From positions 1 through 63,634 of the forward strand of contig CAZFOB010000020.1 of the NCBI GenBank assembly GCA_964520325.1: 63,634 bases of DNA. The letters are read 5' to 3'. The translations under genes and the position numbers were made by a program. A model generated the notes under the pieces. It worked only from the letters and a program-made list of their open reading frames with translations. It had not been told where the DNA came from and did no database searches. Positions 16,559-24,572 of the stretch are shown here, piece by piece. Position 1 is the stretch's first letter. Every line of letters begins with the position of its first letter. This DNA is from CAZFOB01 sp964520325 (lineage in GTDB: Bacteria; Actinomycetota; JAICYB01).

Positions 16559-16906
16559 TCAGGCGCTCAGGCTGAGCGCGACGGCGACCACGGACGCCGC
16601 GCCGATCGTCACCAGGAGGACGAGCGGCAGTACCGAGCGCTTGATCGTCTCGCCCGCAGTGATCGCGATGTCGTTTCGCCGGTAGGTCGCGTAGGAGCCG
16701 AGCGCGAGCAGCGCCCCCACCACGATCAGCCCGATGCCGGCAACCAACGGCAGATCGCTGATCGAGTCCTCACCGAGGAAATGCGCGACGGCGAGGCCGG
16801 TTGCGACCATCGTCATGCACGTGCGTCCCCAGGCCAAGAACGTTCGCTCGTTGGCCAGGCTGAAGCGCGTGTCCGATCGACGCTCCGGGCCGGGGGTCTG
16901 CGACAA
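16559..16906 (-). CDS. DUF202/YidH-family membrane protein
   Basis: This 115-residue protein carries the DUF202 signature RFSLANERTFLAWGRTCMTM (residues 14-33), followed by two further membrane helices near 52-72 and 90-112. DUF202 proteins are small inner-membrane proteins of unknown function. It begins 3 bases after the stop of the F420-type oxidoreductase gene upstream and may belong to that operon. Confidence 0.85.
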   Translation of the reverse strand: MSQTPGPERRSDTRFSLANERTFLAWGRTCMTMVATGLAVAHFLGEDSISDLPLVAGIGLIVVGALLALGSYATYRRNDIAITAGETIKRSVLPLVLLVTIGAASVVAVALSLSA

Positions 16907-16909
16907 CGC

Positions 16910-17773
16910 CTACTGCACCTTCGCGATCACATCGTCGGCGTAGCGTTTCACGGCATCAACGCGACCCTGGATCGAGTTGTCCTTTGTGAACATCCACGGT
17001 GCGCACATCAGCCCGGTTACACCGAGGTCGGCGAAGCGGTTGCACAGGTTGGAATCGATCTGCGCCCAGAGCGCGAGGATGATCTCGAACGGCTGGCCGT
17101 CCCTCCCGACCTGCTTCAACTTGGCCCCGATCTTCCGCACGAGCTCTTCGGCTTCGTCCAGCTTGTAGTCGACGCCGATCCAGCCGTCGGCGAGCTCCGT
17201 CGCGCGCCGAAGTGCGGCCGGCGAGTGTCCGCCGATATAGATCGGGATCGGCTCTGACGGCGCTGGGAGCACCCGCAGCGCGTCGAAGTCGTAGTGCTCG
17301 CCGTGGTGCTCGACCCAGTCTCCGGTCCACAGTTCCTTGAGCAACGGGATCATCTCGTTCGCGCGCTTGCCGCGTGTGTCGAAGTCCTGGCCCGTCTGCT
17401 CGAACTCCTCTCGCATCCAGCCCATTCCCATGCCGAGCGCGACCCGGTTGTTCGAGATGATCGCCGCGGTGCCGACGGCTTTGGCTACCGTGAAGATGTC
17501 GCGGAGCGGCGCGATGAAGACGTTTGTGGTGAAGCGGATGCGTTCGGTGCGCGCGGCCATGGCGCCGATGAGCACCCAGGGGTCCGGCCAGGGCGCGTCC
17601 GGTTCGAAGCGGGGCTCGCCGGTCTCGGAGTATGGGTACTTCGACTTCAGCTCACGCGCGGAGAAGAGGTGGTCGGCCACGCACAAGCCGTCGTAGCCGT
17701 GCTCGTCGGAGACGACCGCCAGCTCGATGGCCTCGGCCGGGTCCATGAAGGTGAGGGCATGCCAGAACTTCAT
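16910..17773 (-). CDS. LLM-class F420-dependent oxidoreductase
   Basis: This 287-residue TIM-barrel enzyme of the luciferase-like family begins MKFWHALTFMDPAEA, has GYDGLCVADHLF in strand/helix 2, RIRFTTNVFIAPLRD, NNRVALGMGMGWMREEF and PIYIGGHSPAALRR. The pattern fits the F420-binding mycobacterial subgroup rather than FMN luciferases. The ATG at 17773 is chosen because upstream codons show no conservation; it lies 13 bases after the stop of the SDR gene. With the SDR and SnoaL genes it forms an operon, possibly for a hydroxylated lipid or steroid; the substrate is unknown. Confidence 0.85.
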   Translation of the reverse strand: MKFWHALTFMDPAEAIELAVVSDEHGYDGLCVADHLFSARELKSKYPYSETGEPRFEPDAPWPDPWVLIGAMAARTERIRFTTNVFIAPLRDIFTVAKAVGTAAIISNNRVALGMGMGWMREEFEQTGQDFDTRGKRANEMIPLLKELWTGDWVEHHGEHYDFDALRVLPAPSEPIPIYIGGHSPAALRRATELADGWIGVDYKLDEAEELVRKIGAKLKQVGRDGQPFEIILALWAQIDSNLCNRFADLGVTGLMCAPWMFTKDNSIQGRVDAVKRYADDVIAKVQ

Positions 17774-17786
17774 TCGTCCGAGAACG

Positions 17787-18575
17787 TCATTGGGAGAACC
17801 AGTGCCCGGCGTTGACGTCGAGGGTGTGTCCGGTGATGCCGTTCGAAAGGTCGGAGGCGAGGAACACGATCGCACCGGCGATGTCGTCCGGGGTGACGAG
17901 GCGTTTCAGCGCCGTCTCGTTCGCGATCTCGTCACGCACGTCCTCGGGTGCGCAGTTGCGTTCCTTCGCGATCCAGTCGAAGTACAGGTCGAGCGACGGT
18001 CCGTACACCCACCCCGGAAGCACCGAGTTCACGCGGATCCCCTGGGGGCCGAGCTCTTGTGCGAGTGAACGCGCGAGCGAGAGCATCGCGGCCTTCGACG
18101 CGGCGTAGGCAGCCGAGCCGGGCGGGCTTGGGTCGGACGTCCGCGCCGCCATCGAGTTGGTGATGACGATCGACGCGCCGTCCTTCAGGTGCGGCAGGCA
18201 CGCCTGCACCATCTGCAGCGTCCCGGTGACGTTGACCTTGTACGTGCGTTGCCAGTCCAACGGATCAGAGTCGGCGACGTTGCCGAGGGCGCCGTGCATG
18301 AACGCGTTCTGGACGACGATGTCGATGCGACCGAACGCGTCGAGCGCAGTCTGCGCGAGCTTCTGGCACGCTTCGGCCTCCGCGATGTTGGTGGGGGAGT
18401 AGACGGCGCGGCGACCGACGGCCTCGATCTCCTCTGCGAGCTCCTGGAGCGTCGACTCGGTGCGGGCGCCGAGCGCGATGTCGGCCCCCTGCTTCGCCAG
18501 CGCGACGGCCGTCGACCGGCCGATGCCGGGGCCGATCCCCGTTACGACAGCCGTCTTACCTTCCAGTAGTCCCAT
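17787..18575 (-). CDS. Short-chain dehydrogenase/reductase
   Basis: This 262-residue classical SDR has TGIGPGIGRS at the cofactor site, ALGAR after strand 2 (an NADP-type Arg), VQNA in place of NNAG, the Ser in ITNSMAA, and Tyr-Lys in YAASK. It overlaps the upstream SnoaL gene by one base and precedes the F420 oxidoreductase by 13 bases. The C-terminal ITGHTLDVNAGHWFSQ is the usual SDR dimer tail. The substrate is not evident. Confidence 0.87.
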   Translation of the reverse strand: MGLLEGKTAVVTGIGPGIGRSTAVALAKQGADIALGARTESTLQELAEEIEAVGRRAVYSPTNIAEAEACQKLAQTALDAFGRIDIVVQNAFMHGALGNVADSDPLDWQRTYKVNVTGTLQMVQACLPHLKDGASIVITNSMAARTSDPSPPGSAAYAASKAAMLSLARSLAQELGPQGIRVNSVLPGWVYGPSLDLYFDWIAKERNCAPEDVRDEIANETALKRLVTPDDIAGAIVFLASDLSNGITGHTLDVNAGHWFSQ

Positions 18576-19024
18576 CAGGCGGGGGACGTCGGCCCGGTCG
18601 CGTCCGGTGCGGTCGCCAGCCATCCGCGATCGCACGTGCGCTTGGCGATCTTCCATCCGTCGGACGTCCGCACACAGCGGTCGTTGTACTGACCGCCGGT
18701 GTACATCATCGACATCGTTCCCTCGCCGGAGGTCATGCCCATGATGGCCAGCAGTTCGGCCGACACGACGGCCTCGTCGCCGTCGATGGTGATGTGGCGG
18801 TTGGTGATGTGGTGCTGGGACATCACGAACGAAGAGACGGCGTTCTGGAGCCAGCCGACGACCTCTTCGACCGGCCCTTTGATGCTGCCGAACGCGGTGT
18901 AATCGAGGTAGGCGTCGGCGGTGAAGCAAGACACGACAAGATCCCAGTCGCGAGAGTCGATCCCTCGCGCGTAATCGTCGAGGACCTCCGAAACCGCGAG
19001 GCGGTCTGACACACTGTCCTGCAC
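18575..19024 (-). CDS. SnoaL/NTF2-like domain protein
   Basis: This 149-residue alpha+beta barrel protein of the SnoaL_4 type has VLDDYARGIDSRDWDLVVSC followed by the strand pattern of the family. Members are isomerases, cyclases or dehydratases of small hydrophobic substrates, including steroid isomerase relatives; His85 and His90 (HHITNRHITI) line the usual pocket. The GTG at 19024 has GGAGG 5 bases upstream. It is first in the operon with the SDR and F420 oxidoreductase. Confidence 0.8.
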   Translation of the reverse strand: MQDSVSDRLAVSEVLDDYARGIDSRDWDLVVSCFTADAYLDYTAFGSIKGPVEEVVGWLQNAVSSFVMSQHHITNRHITIDGDEAVVSAELLAIMGMTSGEGTMSMMYTGGQYNDRCVRTSDGWKIAKRTCDRGWLATAPDATGPTSPA

Positions 19025-19220
19025 GATTCCTCCAAGTAAATCGCTGCTTTAGCACAACTCGAGGGCTGACCTGCGTGAACCGCCCAATGCTACGTCACTG
19101 CCATCGCTTGGTTCCGAGGCTCTCTAGAGCCGTCGGGTTGCAAGTGGGGTTCCAAGCTCGGATCTGAAATCAGGCTGAGATTGCGCGCGGAGTCGTACGA
19201 GTTCCGAGAGTCAAGGAATG

Positions 19221-19304
19221 TTCCTAGAGCGTCTGGCGTAGGGACGGTGGGGCGCACCACCGTCAAGCTATGTACCTAGACCCTCTGGGGTAAGCACGGT
19301 GGGT
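19221..19304. repeat. Imperfect 32-bp direct repeats in a 372-bp non-coding gap
   Basis: The gap 19025-19396 holds no gene. Within it, 19221-19252 and 19273-19304 are about three-quarters identical (both contain CCTAGA, TCTGG, GTA and ACGGTGGG). Between them a perfect 8-bp stem, GACGGTGG/CCACCGTC (19243-19250 and 19257-19264), brackets a 6-base loop. There is no T-run. This may be a control region for the cyclase-STAND gene or a terminator-like element. Confidence 0.4.
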
Positions 19305-19396
19305 CTGCCCGACGCGACGGTCTGGGGGGTGAGGCCGCGGTGCCACCGGAGCCCGTGACGGGCCGGGTTAGCCGCCTACCCTTACTCTAGTGAGGT

Positions 19397-22015
19397 ATGG
19401 CGGGGGGATTCGAACTACCGACGGGCACGGTCACGTTTCTCTTCACCGACATCGAAAGCTCAACGTGGCTGTTGCAACACCTCGGCGATGACTACGACCG
19501 CGTCCTGCATGAACACAACAGGCTGCTCCGCGAAGCGTGGGCGGCATACGACGGCTACGAGATCTCGACCGAAGGCGACGCGTTCTTTGTCGCCTTCGAC
19601 GACGAAGAGAAGGCGGTACGGGCGGCGCTGGCGGGTCAGATCGCGCTCGCCGAGCACGAATGGCCGGTTGGTGGCCGTGTCCGCGTGCGGATGGGGATCC
19701 ATACCGGCGAAGCGCGTCTGTACGGCCGCGATTATGTAGGGCTCGCCGTCCATCAAGCGGCGCGCATCGCCTCGGCGGCTCACGGGGATCAGGTGATCGT
19801 GTCAGATGAGACCCGGTCGGCTTCAGCCGACGGGCTTGGGCCGGACGTAGCCTTCGCTGACCTCGGCGCCCACCGCCTGAAGGACCTCGCGCACCCGGTT
19901 CGACTGTTCCAGCTAGCGCACCCCGAGCTGACCGCCGACTTTCCGCCGCCGCGGACGCTCACGGTCATGCCCAACAACTTTCCGCTTCAGCTCACGACGT
20001 TCGTCGGACGTGAGGATGACATCCGCGGCGTGAGGGAAGCTCTCACGACCTCGCGTCTCGTGACCCTCAGCGGCGCGGGCGGCGTCGGAAAGACGAGGCT
20101 GGCTCTGCAGGTGGGGGCCGAGGTGCTGGACGACTTCCCGGACGGCGCCTGGCTCGTAGACCTGGCTCCGCTCTCCGATCCCGCGCTCGTGCCGGGCCTG
20201 GTCGCCGCCACTCTCGGCGTCCGTGAGCAGCCCGGCCGAGCAATCATCGATACGCTCACGGATCAGCTGATCTCGAAGCGCCTCCTCGTCGTCCTCGACA
20301 ACTGCGAGCACGTGATCGATGCGTGTGCAAAGGTCGTCCACCAACTTGTCGTCTCGTGTCCGGAGCTGAAGGTACTGGCGACGAGCCGGGAGGCGCTCAA
20401 CGTACCCGGTGAAGTCGCCGTGCGATTGCGGTCGCTCCGGGTACCGGCCGCGGACGAGGCGGAAGACATCGAGCGGCTGGCCCGTGAGGAGTCCATCCGG
20501 CTCTTCGTACAGCGGGGTCGCTCGATACGTGATGATTTTGACCTCACTGTCGACAACTCGTCCCACGTCACACAGATCTGTCGGCGTCTCGACGGACTGC
20601 CACTCGCCATCGAGCTCGCGGCCGCGCGGTTGCGCGCGATGTCACCACAGGAGATCGCCGAGCGACTCGACGACCGTTTTCGGCTCCTCACGGGCGGGAC
20701 ACGGACGGCGCTTCCGCGCCAACGCACGCTCGAGGCCGCGGTTGCGTGGAGCTACGACCTCTTGTCCGAACCGGAGCGGAGACTGTTCGACCGGTTGTCG
20801 GTATTCGCTGGAGGCTGCACGCTTGACGCGGCGGAGCGAGTCCGCAGCGACGAGGAGATCGAGACCTTCGATGTTGTCGATCTCATGACGCATCTCGTCG
20901 ACCGATCACTCCTCATCGCCGAGGAGGATCACGACGGCCGCACCCGGTACCGGCTGCTCGAGACACTGCGACAATTCGGCCGGGACCGCCTCCTCGCCAG
21001 TGGCGAGGTGCCCGCGACGCGCGATCGACACTTGGCGTGGGCGGTCGACATCGCTCCGCAGCTCCCGCCGCAGACGGGTGCGTGGCCGCCTCCGGAGTTT
21101 GCGGCCGAGGTGGACAACCTACGGGCCGCCATCGAATGGTCGATTGAGTCGGGGGACCTGGCATCGGGGCTTCGGATCGTCGCCGCAGCGTGGTTCGGAC
21201 ATAGAGACGAGCGCGAGTATTGGTACGAACGCCTTCTGCCCGCGGGGAACGACGTACCGACGAAGGTGCATCAGAAGGCGCTTCGCGCCGCCGGCGAGAA
21301 CGCCTTCGGGGGTGCCGACTGGGCCGTCGGCGCCGAGCGGTTTCGTCGGGCGGCCGACGTCGCCGGGCTCAGTGGCGACCACTACGAAGTCGCCATGTCA
21401 CTCGCTTACGGGGCCGCTTGCCGTGAGGCGCTCGGAGACGAGGAGACGGCCGGCGGATGGTACGAGGAAAGCCTCGCTGCAGCCCGGCGAAGCAGAAGCA
21501 ATGAGGCCCTGACCCGGTCGCTGATCTTCCTTGCCTGGCATGAATCCGGACGTCACATCGCGCGAGCCGAGCAGGCGGCGATCGAGGCCGATGCCCTCTC
21601 GCGGCAGCAGGGGTCGCGCTGGGACAAGGCTCATGCGCTCGAGGTGCTCGGATACATCTTGTGCCTCAAGAAGGACTACAGGCGCGCAGGACAGATCCTC
21701 GCCGAAGCGCTGCGAATGTTCGAGGAAGTGCTGCGGACGTGCAGTGCGCACGCCTTCGAGACGGTGGCGGCGTGGGCGGCGATGGTCGCGCGCTTCGAGG
21801 TGGGGGCCGACGTGTGGGGGGCCGCCGAGCGCATCCGCCAGCGGACGGGGGTTAGGCCACGACCGTGGGAGCGCGACGTTTACGAACGGTGGCTACCCCG
21901 GATCCTTGAGGAGCTGGACGATATTGCGTTCGAGGCAGCGCGAGACCGCGGGATGCGGAGAAGTTACGAGGACGCCTTGGCCTTCGCGGAGCGTGAATTG
22001 ACTGCGACTCACTAG
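19397..22015 (+). CDS. Class III nucleotide cyclase fused to STAND/NB-ARC ATPase and TPR repeats
   Basis: This is an 872-residue signalling protein. Residues 8-180 form a class III cyclase domain (FTDIESST with metal Asp18; STEGDAFFVAF; GLAVHQAARIAS). The transition-state Arg is kept but the usual Asn is His, as in other actinobacterial members. From about 200 an AfsR-like ATPase follows (LTTFVGREDDI, Walker A GAGGVGKT near 230, LLVVLDNCEHV, GLPLAIELAAARLRAM), then a winged helix and TPR-like helices. GAGG precedes the ATG. It may make cAMP when the STAND module is triggered; the trigger is unknown. Confidence 0.88.
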   Translation: MAGGFELPTGTVTFLFTDIESSTWLLQHLGDDYDRVLHEHNRLLREAWAAYDGYEISTEGDAFFVAFDDEEKAVRAALAGQIALAEHEWPVGGRVRVRMGIHTGEARLYGRDYVGLAVHQAARIASAAHGDQVIVSDETRSASADGLGPDVAFADLGAHRLKDLAHPVRLFQLAHPELTADFPPPRTLTVMPNNFPLQLTTFVGREDDIRGVREALTTSRLVTLSGAGGVGKTRLALQVGAEVLDDFPDGAWLVDLAPLSDPALVPGLVAATLGVREQPGRAIIDTLTDQLISKRLLVVLDNCEHVIDACAKVVHQLVVSCPELKVLATSREALNVPGEVAVRLRSLRVPAADEAEDIERLAREESIRLFVQRGRSIRDDFDLTVDNSSHVTQICRRLDGLPLAIELAAARLRAMSPQEIAERLDDRFRLLTGGTRTALPRQRTLEAAVAWSYDLLSEPERRLFDRLSVFAGGCTLDAAERVRSDEEIETFDVVDLMTHLVDRSLLIAEEDHDGRTRYRLLETLRQFGRDRLLASGEVPATRDRHLAWAVDIAPQLPPQTGAWPPPEFAAEVDNLRAAIEWSIESGDLASGLRIVAAAWFGHRDEREYWYERLLPAGNDVPTKVHQKALRAAGENAFGGADWAVGAERFRRAADVAGLSGDHYEVAMSLAYGAACREALGDEETAGGWYEESLAAARRSRSNEALTRSLIFLAWHESGRHIARAEQAAIEADALSRQQGSRWDKAHALEVLGYILCLKKDYRRAGQILAEALRMFEEVLRTCSAHAFETVAAWAAMVARFEVGADVWGAAERIRQRTGVRPRPWERDVYERWLPRILEELDDIAFEAARDRGMRRSYEDALAFAERELTATH

Positions 22016-22118
22016 CGGAAGCATCGCGGCGCTTCGAGGACTTGGGCACGTGGCGCGTATTGGAGTTTTAGCGAACTACATGCCGGTGCTATTCACCGAG
22101 GTACGCTAGGTTTGGGGT

Positions 22119-22481
22119 TTGGACTACACGGTACGGCGTGTTGGAAGCGACTGGCTCATTGATCAAGCCTTTGGCCATGACGGCGGTGCGGGCAATGAGC
22201 CCTGTGCGAACACATCGTCAACGCAGAGCGGCGAACCCCAGCCTGATGACTCCACTGACGGTTCGGCGCCAGACCGAACCGATAACGATCAATCAGCTTC
22301 GGAGACGGCACAAGAGACCGCGTCGCCGACACCGGGTGAGCCAGTTGACTGTGCCGACTTCAGTAGCCAGGCAGAGAGCCAAGCCTTCTACGACGAGCAC
22401 AACAGTGACGATCCGAACAATCCTGACCCGTACGATCTAGACAGCGACGGAGACGGAGCGTCATGCGAAGGACTGTCGTGA
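22119..22481 (+). CDS. Excalibur-type calcium-binding fragment, probably 5'-truncated
   Basis: The C-terminus (VDCADFSSQAESQAFYDEH and then DLDSDGDGASCEGLS) is an excalibur domain, a DxDxDGxxCE calcium-binding module found at the ends of exported proteins. The N-terminus has no signal peptide. It opens DYTVRRVGSDWLIDQAF, which looks like the end of another folded domain, and an in-frame stop lies at 22107. The only starts are TTG with no ribosome site. Base composition is less GC-rich than its neighbours. I think this is the tail of a broken gene. Confidence 0.45.
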   Translation: MDYTVRRVGSDWLIDQAFGHDGGAGNEPCANTSSTQSGEPQPDDSTDGSAPDRTDNDQSASETAQETASPTPGEPVDCADFSSQAESQAFYDEHNSDDPNNPDPYDLDSDGDGASCEGLS

Positions 22482-22594
22482 GGAACTGATCAGTGAAGAT
22501 CGGGAACTGCGCGCGGTGGTGCAGTGGTTGAAGGGGCGGTGAGCCTCCGACACACCCTGTCAGAAATCACGCCGAGAGTTAGCAGGAGGCCAAG

Positions 22595-23371
22595 ATGTCT
22601 CGAACAGGCGTGGGGCGACTGGACGGCAAGGTTGCGTTGGTGACGGGTTCGGCGCGAGGCATGGGCGCCGCGTTCGTCCGTCGGTTCGTCGACGAGGGGG
22701 CCGAGGTCGTGATCGCGGACGTCCTCGACGACGACGGCGCTGCTCTTGCCGCCGAGCTCGGTGACGCCGCGTGCTACGTCCACCACGACGTCACGAGCGA
22801 GGCATCGTGGGACGAAGCGGTTCGGGCGACGATCGAGCACTTCGGGAAACTCAACGTCCTGCTGAACAATGCCGGAGTGCTGATGTGGTCGCCGATGCAC
22901 AAGGTCTCACTCGAGGACTACATGAAGGTCATCAACGTCAATCAGGTCGGCTGCTTCCTCGGGATGAAAGCGGCGATCCGTCCGATGCGCGAGGCCGGTG
23001 GCGGCTCGATCGTCAACACGTCGTCGACGTCCGGAATCGAGGGGATGGCAGGAGTCATCAGCTACGCGGCGTCCAAGTTCGCCGTGCGCGGGATGACGAA
23101 AACCGCGGCCATCGAGCTCGGACGGTTCGGCATCCGCGTCAATGCGGTACTTCCGGGCGGCATCAACACACAGATGGGCAACCCGTTTGCGCGGGAAGGG
23201 GAGGAGCTCGAGCAGGACTACAAGAAGAATCCGATCCCGCGCATCGGCGTGCCGGAGGAAGTGGCCGGGATGATGGTGTTCCTCGCATCGGACGAATCGT
23301 CGTTCTGCACGGGCGGCGACTTCGTAGTGGACGGCGGCTACACCATCGGCAAGAACCCCATGTATTCCTAG
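22595..23371 (+). CDS. Short-chain dehydrogenase, 3-alpha/20-beta-hydroxysteroid dehydrogenase-like
   Basis: This 258-residue SDR has TGSARGMGAA at the cofactor site, IADVLDDD, NNAGVLMW, the Ser in NTSSTSG, and the catalytic pair in YAASK. The overall pattern (HHDVTSEASWDEAV, VDGGYTIG) resembles bacterial 3-alpha/20-beta-hydroxysteroid dehydrogenases and mycobacterial FabG3. AGGAGG lies 5 bases before the ATG. It stands alone between the excalibur fragment and the HEPN/MNT module; a steroid substrate is an inference. Confidence 0.85.
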   Translation: MSRTGVGRLDGKVALVTGSARGMGAAFVRRFVDEGAEVVIADVLDDDGAALAAELGDAACYVHHDVTSEASWDEAVRATIEHFGKLNVLLNNAGVLMWSPMHKVSLEDYMKVINVNQVGCFLGMKAAIRPMREAGGGSIVNTSSTSGIEGMAGVISYAASKFAVRGMTKTAAIELGRFGIRVNAVLPGGINTQMGNPFAREGEELEQDYKKNPIPRIGVPEEVAGMMVFLASDESSFCTGGDFVVDGGYTIGKNPMYS

Positions 23372-23395
23372 AACGACTCCTACTAAGAGGGCATC

Positions 23396-23806
23396 CTAGC
23401 TTTCTGCCGCACGAACGCCGGCCTGCCGCGCGATCTCTACAAGCTTTCGGGCCCGCTCAACAGTGCTCGTAGCTGTGTCACGACGGATGGGACGTGGCTC
23501 GTACTCCGCCTTTGGCCTGATCTTGAGTAGGAAGGTGAGCTCGGTGATCGCGCGCTTTCCGCCCGCGACCTCCTTCAAGAGGACGAGCGCCTGTTCGTGA
23601 TTCTTTCCGGAAGAACGACACTCAAGCTCGAAGCCCGTGATCGCGTCGCTCGCGTTGATCCCCGCGTGCACAGCGCAGGAGCACGCAGCGGTAAACAGCT
23701 TCTCCTTCAAGGCCTCTTGCGCGGCGCGGAGAAACTCCTCGGCTTTGCCAAAGAACTCGACGGCCTCGCTCTGCGTGAGTCTTCGGGTAGGGACCTGGCG
23801 AGTCAT
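23396..23806 (-). CDS. HEPN-domain toxin of a HEPN/MNT pair
   Basis: This 136-residue helical HEPN protein has FFGKAEEFLRAAQEAL, SCAVHAGINASDAITG, and the RNase motif R-x5-H at Arg64 to His70 (RSSGKNH). HEPN toxins of type VII systems cut RNA and are silenced by the partner nucleotidyltransferase. It follows the MNT gene with a 4-bp ATGA overlap, the standard arrangement. It is slightly shorter than many HEPN toxins but has all the motifs I look for. Confidence 0.85.
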   Translation of the reverse strand: MTRQVPTRRLTQSEAVEFFGKAEEFLRAAQEALKEKLFTAACSCAVHAGINASDAITGFELECRSSGKNHEQALVLLKEVAGGKRAITELTFLLKIRPKAEYEPRPIRRDTATSTVERARKLVEIARQAGVRAAES

Positions 23807-24420
23807 GTCGGAGAGACGTACTCACGAAGGTCGGTCCCGACGATCGTAAGACCCTCGGCCAGGATGTCCTGCCAGATCGCACTGTCGGCGTCGAATCGTT
23901 CCGTGAGTTCATCCTCGTCCACTTCGAGGATCCTCACTGGATTGCCTGTCGCGCTTCCAACCCGCTCTGCCCAAAGGGCGAGTGACGAGTTCCAATCCTC
24001 ATCGTCCTCACAGACAGTCATCGGACGGACAACGAGGACGTCGATGTCGCTCTGAACTGTCGCGGTTCCACGTGCCACCGATCCGAAGATGGCTATGGAC
24101 GCCGGGGCGGGCGAGACCCGAGATGCGAGCGAACGCAAACGATCGATCGCCTTCGCCGGAGAGTCGAGGAGGAACTCGATCGCATGAGCGGCGAGATGGC
24201 GTCGGTTGAGTGCGTAGAGCGACGAAGGCGGAACATGTCGTGCGGTCGCGACACCGAGCTCCACGAGTCGGGGGAGCACGCGGGAGGCCTGGGACGGACT
24301 GACGCGCGCAAGCCGGGCGACCGCGGAGGCGTTAAGGTCCGCCGAGCTTCTCCCGAGCACCTCGAGGATCCGGCCCGTAGCGCCGGGAACGAGTGAGGAA
24401 ACAGGCTGCCTGAAGTCCAT
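23803..24420 (-). CDS. wHTH-MNT nucleotidyltransferase antitoxin
   Basis: This 205-residue two-domain protein has residues 15-75 as a winged helix (ILEVLGRSSADLNASAVARL, VSPSQASRVLPRLVELGV), and residues 105-205 as a minimal nucleotidyltransferase with IFGSVARGTATVQSDIDVLV (GSxARG plus SDxD). The MNT part should modify and neutralise the HEPN toxin; the fused winged helix could autoregulate. The ATG at 24420 is preferred because a TATCTT -10 ends 6 bases upstream, giving a leaderless message; a GTG at 24435 is less likely. Confidence 0.85.
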   Translation of the reverse strand: MDFRQPVSSLVPGATGRILEVLGRSSADLNASAVARLARVSPSQASRVLPRLVELGVATARHVPPSSLYALNRRHLAAHAIEFLLDSPAKAIDRLRSLASRVSPAPASIAIFGSVARGTATVQSDIDVLVVRPMTVCEDDEDWNSSLALWAERVGSATGNPVRILEVDEDELTERFDADSAIWQDILAEGLTIVGTDLREYVSPT

Positions 24421-24426
24421 GGACGC

Positions 24427-24470
24427 AAGATACACCGAATCGTCATTTATGCAATATGTTTCTCATAAAT
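24427..24470 (-). promoter_or_regulatory. Leaderless promoter and palindromic operator of the HEPN/MNT module
   Basis: On the minus strand TTGCAT (24449-24454) and TATCTT (24427-24432) are 16 bases apart, and the ATG follows 6 bases later. An AT-rich inverted repeat, ATTTATG-N12-CATAAAT (24445-24470), overlaps the -35. It is much more AT-rich than its surroundings and is a natural target for the winged helix of the antitoxin. Confidence 0.6.
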
Positions 24471-24532
24471 GGTGACCCACCCTCAGCACGGCACATCCAC
24501 GCGTCGCGGCGTCACCCGGCGGCCCCACTAGA

Positions 24533-24551
24533 ATCCGACGGAGCGTCAGAT
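24533..24551. promoter_or_regulatory. 19-bp palindromic operator, copy 2 (one change)
   Basis: ATCCGACGGAGCGTCAGAT differs from the perfect palindromes at 9715 and 46392 by one arm base (C for T) and two of the three spacer bases. It lies 21 bp before the ATG of the SPFH gene that heads the echA20-ipdABC operon. Position and similarity suggest the same regulator controls all three promoters. Confidence 0.7.
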
Positions 24552-24572
24552 ACGACTGGGAAGGGTGAGGGG

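Noticed and set aside
19025..19396. A tRNA or rRNA fragment in the non-coding gap
   Set aside because: I could not fold a cloverleaf or find a T-loop consensus (GGTTCRANNCC) here or in the other gaps.
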